This document shows, piece by piece, positions 5,031 through 8,699 of a stretch of DNA of 8,699 bases. Position numbers and translations under genes: made by a program. Under the pieces are notes generated by a model. It did not search any database and was not told the origin of the DNA. It saw only the letters and a program-made list of their open reading frames with translations. Each line of letters starts with the position of its first letter. The first letter of the stretch is position 1. The stretch covers positions 1 to 8,699 of the forward strand of contig DRKO01000214.1 in the NCBI GenBank assembly GCA_011051745.1. Direction: 5' to 3'. The stretch is from Chloroflexota bacterium. GTDB taxonomy: Bacteria; Chloroflexota; Anaerolineae; Aggregatilineales; UBA3940.

Positions 5031-6722
5031 ATGGCCTCAACTCCCGTGACTCTGCATGACCTGTATCCAGACAGAGCCTTCTACCGCCCCGGCGAAGAGG
5101 TCCGGCTGATCGTCGAGCTCGCGGCGGAGAGGCCCTGCCGGGTGCGCGTCACCGCCTCGATCACCCATCTGGCGAAGGAACTCGCCGCCCCGTCCCGCAC
5201 CCTTGCCCTCCAGAGGGGACGGCACAGCGTGACGCTCAACTGGAGGCCGCCCCCGACAGCCCCGCGCGGCTACGGGGTGGATGTTCGGGTCGAGGCGGAG
5301 GGCGGGGAACCCCTCGACCGGCGATCAACCGCCTTCGACGTGCTCGAACGCTGGAGCCAGAGACCACGCTACGGCTTCCTGACCGACTTCACGCCGGGGC
5401 GCGAGGACGTGGATCAAACGGTCGCCGCGCTGGCCCGCTACCACATCAACGGGTTGCAGTTTTACGACTGGATGTACCGCCACGCCGAACTGCTGCCGCC
5501 GGAGGGTCAGGAGGAGTTCACCGACCCGCTGGGGCGGCGGCTCTCGATGGGCACGGTGCGCGCCTTCATCGCGGCGGCCCATGCCCGCAACATGGCGGCC
5601 ATGCCCTACACGGCCATCTACGGGGCATCGCCGGAGTTCGCGGAGGCGCGGCCCGGCTGGGTTCTGTATCGCCCTTCCGGGGAGCCGATCACCTTCGCCG
5701 GGGGGTTCCTCACCCTCATGAATCCGGCCAGCGGATCGCCCTGGGCAGAGCATCTGCTCGGCCAGTTCGAGGCCGTGCTCCGCGCGACCGACTTCGACGG
5801 GCTGCACATTGATCAGTACGGCGAGGAGCATACCGGCTCCGTCGCACGGGACGCGGCGGGCAGGCCGGTTGACCTGCCGGAGGCGTTCGTCGGGATGATC
5901 CGCGCCGCCCGCGCCCGTGCCACCGCGATCAGCCCCCGGCGAAACGCGATCGTCTTCAACTGTGTGGCAAACTGGCCGATTGAGGCCATCGCACCGGCGG
6001 AAGTGGACTTCGTTTATATCGAGCTCTGGCCGCCCGATGTCACCTACGGGGCGCTCCACCGAGTCATCGTGCAGGCCTGGCAGTTAAGCGGCGGGAAACC
6101 CGTCGTGCTGGCCGCCTACACCGACCCGCAGAAGGCGGTCACCGTCCGGCTCATGAAGGCCGTGATCTTCGCGAGCGGCGGCACGCAGATCGAGCTGGGC
6201 GAGCGGGACGGGATGCTGGCCGATCCCTACTTCCCGCAGTACAGGCCCATCCCCCCCGCCCTCCGGCGCACTCTGCGCCGCTATTACGATTTCGCCGTGC
6301 GGTACGGGGACGTGCTGGCGGGGGACGCTCAGGACGCCACGCCGCAGCGAGCGGCCCGTATCCTCATCGAGGGGCAGCCGGTCTCAGCCGATCTCTCGCC
6401 GGACACGGTGGCCGCGATCAGCCGCCGGGGGGCGGGTTTTGAGGCGCTCAGCCTGATCAACCTGCGGGGGATACATACGCCGCAATGGACGGACCCCGCG
6501 CCCCCGCCGCCGCTCCGGCTCACCGATCTGAGGGTGCGGGTGTACGTAGAGGGGCCGGTGCGCCGTCTCCGGTGGGCCTCTCCAGACGTGGAGCCGCGTT
6601 TGCGGCCCCTGCCCTTCGCTCAGGGGGCTGATCGGAAGGGCGCGTATCTCGAATTCACGCTCCCTGAACTTGCTTACTGGGCTCTTATCATTCTCGAAGC
6701 GACGGCGGAAGACCATCTATGA
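5031..6722 (+). CDS. GH66 glycoside hydrolase, dextranase type, predicted cytoplasmic
   Basis: Predicted endo-acting alpha-1,6-glucanase that cuts imported dextran fragments or isomalto-oligosaccharides. The 563-residue protein has an N-terminal beta-sandwich (about 5-105; FYRPGEEVRLIVEL), a (beta/alpha)8 barrel from about 112 (YGFLTDFTP, then INGLQFYDWMYRH at 139-151) to about 420, and a C-terminal beta domain. The probable nucleophile is Asp 261 in FDGLHIDQYG and the acid/base is Glu 331 in VDFVYIELWPP. Their spacing of 70 residues agrees with characterised GH66 enzymes as I recall them. There is no room for the CBM35 insert of cycloisomaltooligosaccharide glucanotransferases, so plain hydrolysis is favoured. 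No signal peptide is present, although many GH66 dextranases are secreted. It starts 16 bp after the permease with a weak ribosome site and shares an ATGA overlap with the GH15 gene. A transferase activity cannot be excluded. Confidence 0.88.
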   Translation: MASTPVTLHDLYPDRAFYRPGEEVRLIVELAAERPCRVRVTASITHLAKELAAPSRTLALQRGRHSVTLNWRPPPTAPRGYGVDVRVEAEGGEPLDRRSTAFDVLERWSQRPRYGFLTDFTPGREDVDQTVAALARYHINGLQFYDWMYRHAELLPPEGQEEFTDPLGRRLSMGTVRAFIAAAHARNMAAMPYTAIYGASPEFAEARPGWVLYRPSGEPITFAGGFLTLMNPASGSPWAEHLLGQFEAVLRATDFDGLHIDQYGEEHTGSVARDAAGRPVDLPEAFVGMIRAARARATAISPRRNAIVFNCVANWPIEAIAPAEVDFVYIELWPPDVTYGALHRVIVQAWQLSGGKPVVLAAYTDPQKAVTVRLMKAVIFASGGTQIELGERDGMLADPYFPQYRPIPPALRRTLRRYYDFAVRYGDVLAGDAQDATPQRAARILIEGQPVSADLSPDTVAAISRRGAGFEALSLINLRGIHTPQWTDPAPPPPLRLTDLRVRVYVEGPVRRLRWASPDVEPRLRPLPFAQGADRKGAYLEFTLPELAYWALIILEATAEDHL

Positions 6723-7804
6723 GCGACTTATTCCAGCACAGCATTCAGGTGATTCTGGAAGGACAGGCCGACTCAGGAGCATACATCGCCTGCCCCAGCA
6801 TGCCCGACTACGCCTACTGCTGGTTCCGGGATGGAACGTTCATCGCCCGTGCGATGGATCTGGCAGGCCAGCCGGAGAGCGCCCGCCGCTTCCACGACTG
6901 GGCGGCGGCGGTGATCTGCGAGCGGGAGGCCATCGTCGAGCGGGCGCTGGAGAAGGCCGCTCGCGGGGAGCCGCTCAGCGAGAGCGATTACCTGCACACC
7001 CGCTACACCCTCGACGGGCAGGAAGGCGAGGACGAGTGGCCCAACTTCCAGCTTGACGGCTTCGGAACGTGGCTCTGGGGGATGATCGAGCATCTGAGGC
7101 AGGGCGGGGACACCCGCTTTCCGCCCATCTGGGGACAGGCAGCGGAGCTCGTGGCGCGGTATCTGGCCGGGCTGTGGCGCTGGCCTAACTATGACTGCTG
7201 GGAGGAGTTCGGGGATCGGGTGCACCCCCACACGCTGGCCGCCCTCTACGCCGGGCTGCGGTCCTACGCCTCGTTCACCGGCAGGACGCAGTACGCCCGC
7301 GTGGCAAAGCAGATCAGGGGCCACATCCTTCAGCACGGCGTGCGGGACGGGCACTTTGTCAAGTACATTGGGACGGACGCCGTGGATGCCAGCCTGCTGG
7401 GGGTCGCCGTGCCGTATGGCGTCGTTCCTCCTGACGACCCGCGTTTTCAGGCCACGCTGGCACGCATCGAGGCCGATCTGCGGCAGGAGGGCGGCGGCCT
7501 GCACCGCTACGCGCGGGACACATACTACGGCGGGGGCGAGTGGCTCCTGCTCACGGCCTGGCTGGGCTGGGTGTATGCAGAGATCGGGCAATCGGAGCGG
7601 GCCGAGGAGTTACGGGCGTGGGTGGCCGCTCAGGCCACCGATTCGGGCGACCTGCCCGAACAGGTTCCCGTCCACCTGAACGACCCGCCTTATCTGGAAT
7701 GGTGGATCGAGCGCCGGGGACCGATCGCCACGCCGCTTCTGTGGTCACATGCCATGCTGCTGATTCTGGATGTGCGGCTGGGGGCGGGGCGCGGCCCTGC
7801 GTGA
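6719..7804 (+). CDS. Compact GH15 family exo-glucosidase (glucodextranase/glucoamylase-like)
   Basis: Predicted inverting exo-enzyme that releases beta-glucose from non-reducing ends of the short glucans made by the GH66 partner. It has 361 residues and looks like a bare (alpha/alpha)6 barrel. YAYCWFRDGTFIARAMDLAG (31-50) corresponds to the GH15 substrate-binding motif usually written as CWxRD. NYDCWEEFGDRVHPHT (157-172) carries the general acid, Glu 162. DLPEQV (311-316) carries the general base, Glu 314. Most bacterial GH15 proteins have an extra N-terminal beta-sandwich and are much longer; that domain is absent here. No signal peptide is seen. The ATGA overlap with the GH66 stop, and GGAAG 7 nt before the start, suggest coupled translation in a fixed ratio. 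GH15 also includes alpha-1,4 glucoamylases and trehalases, so the alpha-1,6 preference rests on the neighbouring gene. Confidence 0.85.
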   Translation: MSDLFQHSIQVILEGQADSGAYIACPSMPDYAYCWFRDGTFIARAMDLAGQPESARRFHDWAAAVICEREAIVERALEKAARGEPLSESDYLHTRYTLDGQEGEDEWPNFQLDGFGTWLWGMIEHLRQGGDTRFPPIWGQAAELVARYLAGLWRWPNYDCWEEFGDRVHPHTLAALYAGLRSYASFTGRTQYARVAKQIRGHILQHGVRDGHFVKYIGTDAVDASLLGVAVPYGVVPPDDPRFQATLARIEADLRQEGGGLHRYARDTYYGGGEWLLLTAWLGWVYAEIGQSERAEELRAWVAAQATDSGDLPEQVPVHLNDPPYLEWWIERRGPIATPLLWSHAMLLILDVRLGAGRGPA

Positions 7805-7816
7805 GACGGACTCACG
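7800..7816 (+). terminator. Small inverted repeat at the operon end
   Basis: CGTGAG (7800-7805) and CTCACG (7811-7816) pair across an ACGGA loop and overlap the GH15 stop codon (7802-7804). No T-run follows, so this is weak support for a terminator. The 141-bp gap that follows, and its own possible promoter, still suggest that the operon ends near here. Confidence 0.25.
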
Positions 7817-7866
7817 GAGAGCATGAGCCACTCGCCGCCCCCTGCAAACCGGACGCTCCTTCCCGC

Positions 7867-7895
7867 TTTCCCTTGCCGACCGGCTCAGCTAAAAT
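7867..7895 (+). promoter_or_regulatory. Possible promoter of the HAD phosphatase gene
   Basis: TAAAAT (7890-7895) matches the -10 consensus at five of six positions and stands out as an AT-rich spot in this GC-rich gap. The matching -35 position, 17 bp upstream (TTTCCC, 7867-7872), is poor. Transcription would begin near 7902, about 44 nt before the TTG start. It is a plausible but unproven separate promoter. Confidence 0.35.
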
Positions 7896-7926
7896 AGAGA
7901 CCTCATCCGACGGGCACACCATCCGC

Positions 7927-7935
7927 AGGGAGGAG
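7927..7935 (+). promoter_or_regulatory. Ribosome binding site deciding the TTG start of the HAD gene
   Basis: AGGGAGGAG lies 10 nt before TTG 7946. It matters because the first in-frame ATG (7985) codes the Met inside the catalytic DMDGT motif and therefore cannot be the start. Confidence 0.75.
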
Positions 7936-7945
7936 CACCGCTATC

Positions 7946-8699
7946 TTGCACCCACTGACCGGCGTCCGCTTCTTCGCCCTCGACATGGACGGCACGCTCA
8001 CGCTGGGCGAGCGGCTGCTCCCCGGAGCACGCCGTTTCCTCGATCTCCTCGACGCAAACGACATCGGGTATCTCCTGCTGACCAACAACTCATCAAAGCA
8101 TCGCGGGCTGTACGCGGCCCGCCTGCGACGGCTCGGTCTGGCCGTGCCGGAGGAGAGGATTTTCACCTCCGGCGAGGCGACCGCCCTCACGCTCCGCCGC
8201 CGGAAGCCGGGGGCGAGAGTTTTCCTGGTGGGCACGCCCGCGCTGGAGGAGGAATTCCGGCGGCACGGCTTCACCCTCACGGCGGACGCCCCGGAGTACG
8301 TCGTGCTCGGCTTCGACACCACGTTGACCTACAGAAAGCTCTGGCAACTCTGCGACTTCGTCCGGGCGGGCCTGCCCTACATCGCCACCCACCCCGACCT
8401 CAACTGCCCGGTCGAGGGCGGATACATGCCCGACATCGGCGCGACAATCGCCTTCGTCGAGGCGTCCACAGGCCGCCGCCCGGACGTGATCGTGGGGAAG
8501 CCCAACCCGCCCATCGTGGAAGCGCTCATGGAGCGAGCGGGCGGCCTGCCCGTCGAGGCGCTCTGCATGGTCGGCGACCGCCTCTATACTGACATCGCGC
8601 TCGGTGCAACGGGCATGAAGACCGTCCTCGTCCTGACGGGCGAAACCCGCCGCGAAGACCTGGAGGGAAGCCCCTACCGGCCCGATCTGGTCGTGCGGG
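7946..8699 (+). CDS. HAD-IIA family phosphatase (NagD-like), 3' end outside window
   Basis: Predicted cytoplasmic Mg-dependent phosphatase of the NagD / p-nitrophenyl-phosphatase subfamily. These enzymes act on small phosphoesters such as sugar phosphates, nucleoside monophosphates or 2-phosphoglycolate; the substrate here cannot be told. 251 codons are present and the frame is open to the window edge. All four HAD motifs are visible: DMDGT with nucleophile Asp 13 and Asp 15; TNNSSK (46-51, the NagD-type motif 2); GKPNPP with Lys 185; and GDRLYTDI with Asp 211 and Asp 216. The cap between motifs 2 and 3 is of the C2 type. The family is usually 255-280 residues, so only a short C-terminus is missing. 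Start is TTG, supported by a strong ribosome site. It lies 141 bp after GH15 and is probably a separate unit, although a role in handling phosphorylated sugars is possible. Confidence 0.9.
   Translation, partial: MHPLTGVRFFALDMDGTLTLGERLLPGARRFLDLLDANDIGYLLLTNNSSKHRGLYAARLRRLGLAVPEERIFTSGEATALTLRRRKPGARVFLVGTPALEEEFRRHGFTLTADAPEYVVLGFDTTLTYRKLWQLCDFVRAGLPYIATHPDLNCPVEGGYMPDIGATIAFVEASTGRRPDVIVGKPNPPIVEALMERAGGLPVEALCMVGDRLYTDIALGATGMKTVLVLTGETRREDLEGSPYRPDLVVR

Noticed and set aside
3689..5032. 447-codon open frame on the - strand across both permeases
   Set aside because: It is antisense to two permeases with clear membrane segments and EAA loops. The translation is Asp/Gln/Arg/His-rich without domain features, as expected from the reverse of GC-rich codons.
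7540..8592. 350-codon open frame on the + strand over the GH15 end and the HAD gene
   Set aside because: Its product is Arg/Pro/Gly-rich low complexity, and it overlaps, in another frame, two genes with intact catalytic motifs. It is a GC-bias shadow.

Overview
This is a GC-rich window read almost entirely on the + strand. It holds the trailing end of a CRISPR array, then a sugar-uptake and glycoside-hydrolase operon with its own ROK-family regulator, then the start of a HAD phosphatase gene. The organism is a bacterium. A lipoprotein sugar-binding protein with a long Glu/Ala/Pro-rich linker behind an LSAC lipobox, a CUT1 transporter without its own ATPase, and the GC-rich codon use together suggest Chloroflexota. 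That placement is inference from style, not from a marker gene.

Layout. 1-315: five 36-bp CRISPR repeats (the first cut by the window edge) and four spacers of 36-38 bp, with no cas genes in view. Repeat decay increases to the right, so the leader should lie to the left, outside the window. 316-426: a short intergenic region with a near-consensus sigma-70 promoter (360-388) and a perfect 7-5-7 palindrome (400-418). 427-1608: ROK repressor. 1609-1767: a 159-bp regulatory region with a second palindrome like the first, a direct repeat and two Shine-Dalgarno sequences. 1768-3138: sugar-binding lipoprotein. 3156-3191: a very stable hairpin with a UUCG loop. 3221-4168 and 4172-5014: two CUT1 permeases. 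5031-6722: GH66 enzyme (dextranase type). 6719-7804: compact GH15 enzyme (glucodextranase/glucoamylase type), overlapping the GH66 stop by ATGA. 7946-8699: NagD-like HAD-IIA phosphatase, incomplete at the right edge and starting at TTG.

How it fits together. The binding protein and permeases would import an oligosaccharide, with the ATPase supplied from elsewhere in the genome. GH66 enzymes cut alpha-1,6-glucan (dextran, isomalto-oligosaccharides) internally, and GH15 enzymes release glucose from chain ends. Neither enzyme has a signal peptide, so breakdown is predicted to be cytoplasmic, after import. The ROK protein has a winged-HTH and the ROK zinc motif but lacks the kinase phosphate-binding motif, so it should be a pure sugar-responsive repressor. 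Similar TTTATT-N5-A(A/C)TAAA palindromes lie in front of its own gene and of the transporter operon, which makes it the obvious candidate regulator of both. The most notable results are this intracellular alpha-1,6-glucan utilisation locus, the shared operator, the intercistronic hairpin, and a compensatory base-pair change in the terminal CRISPR repeat.
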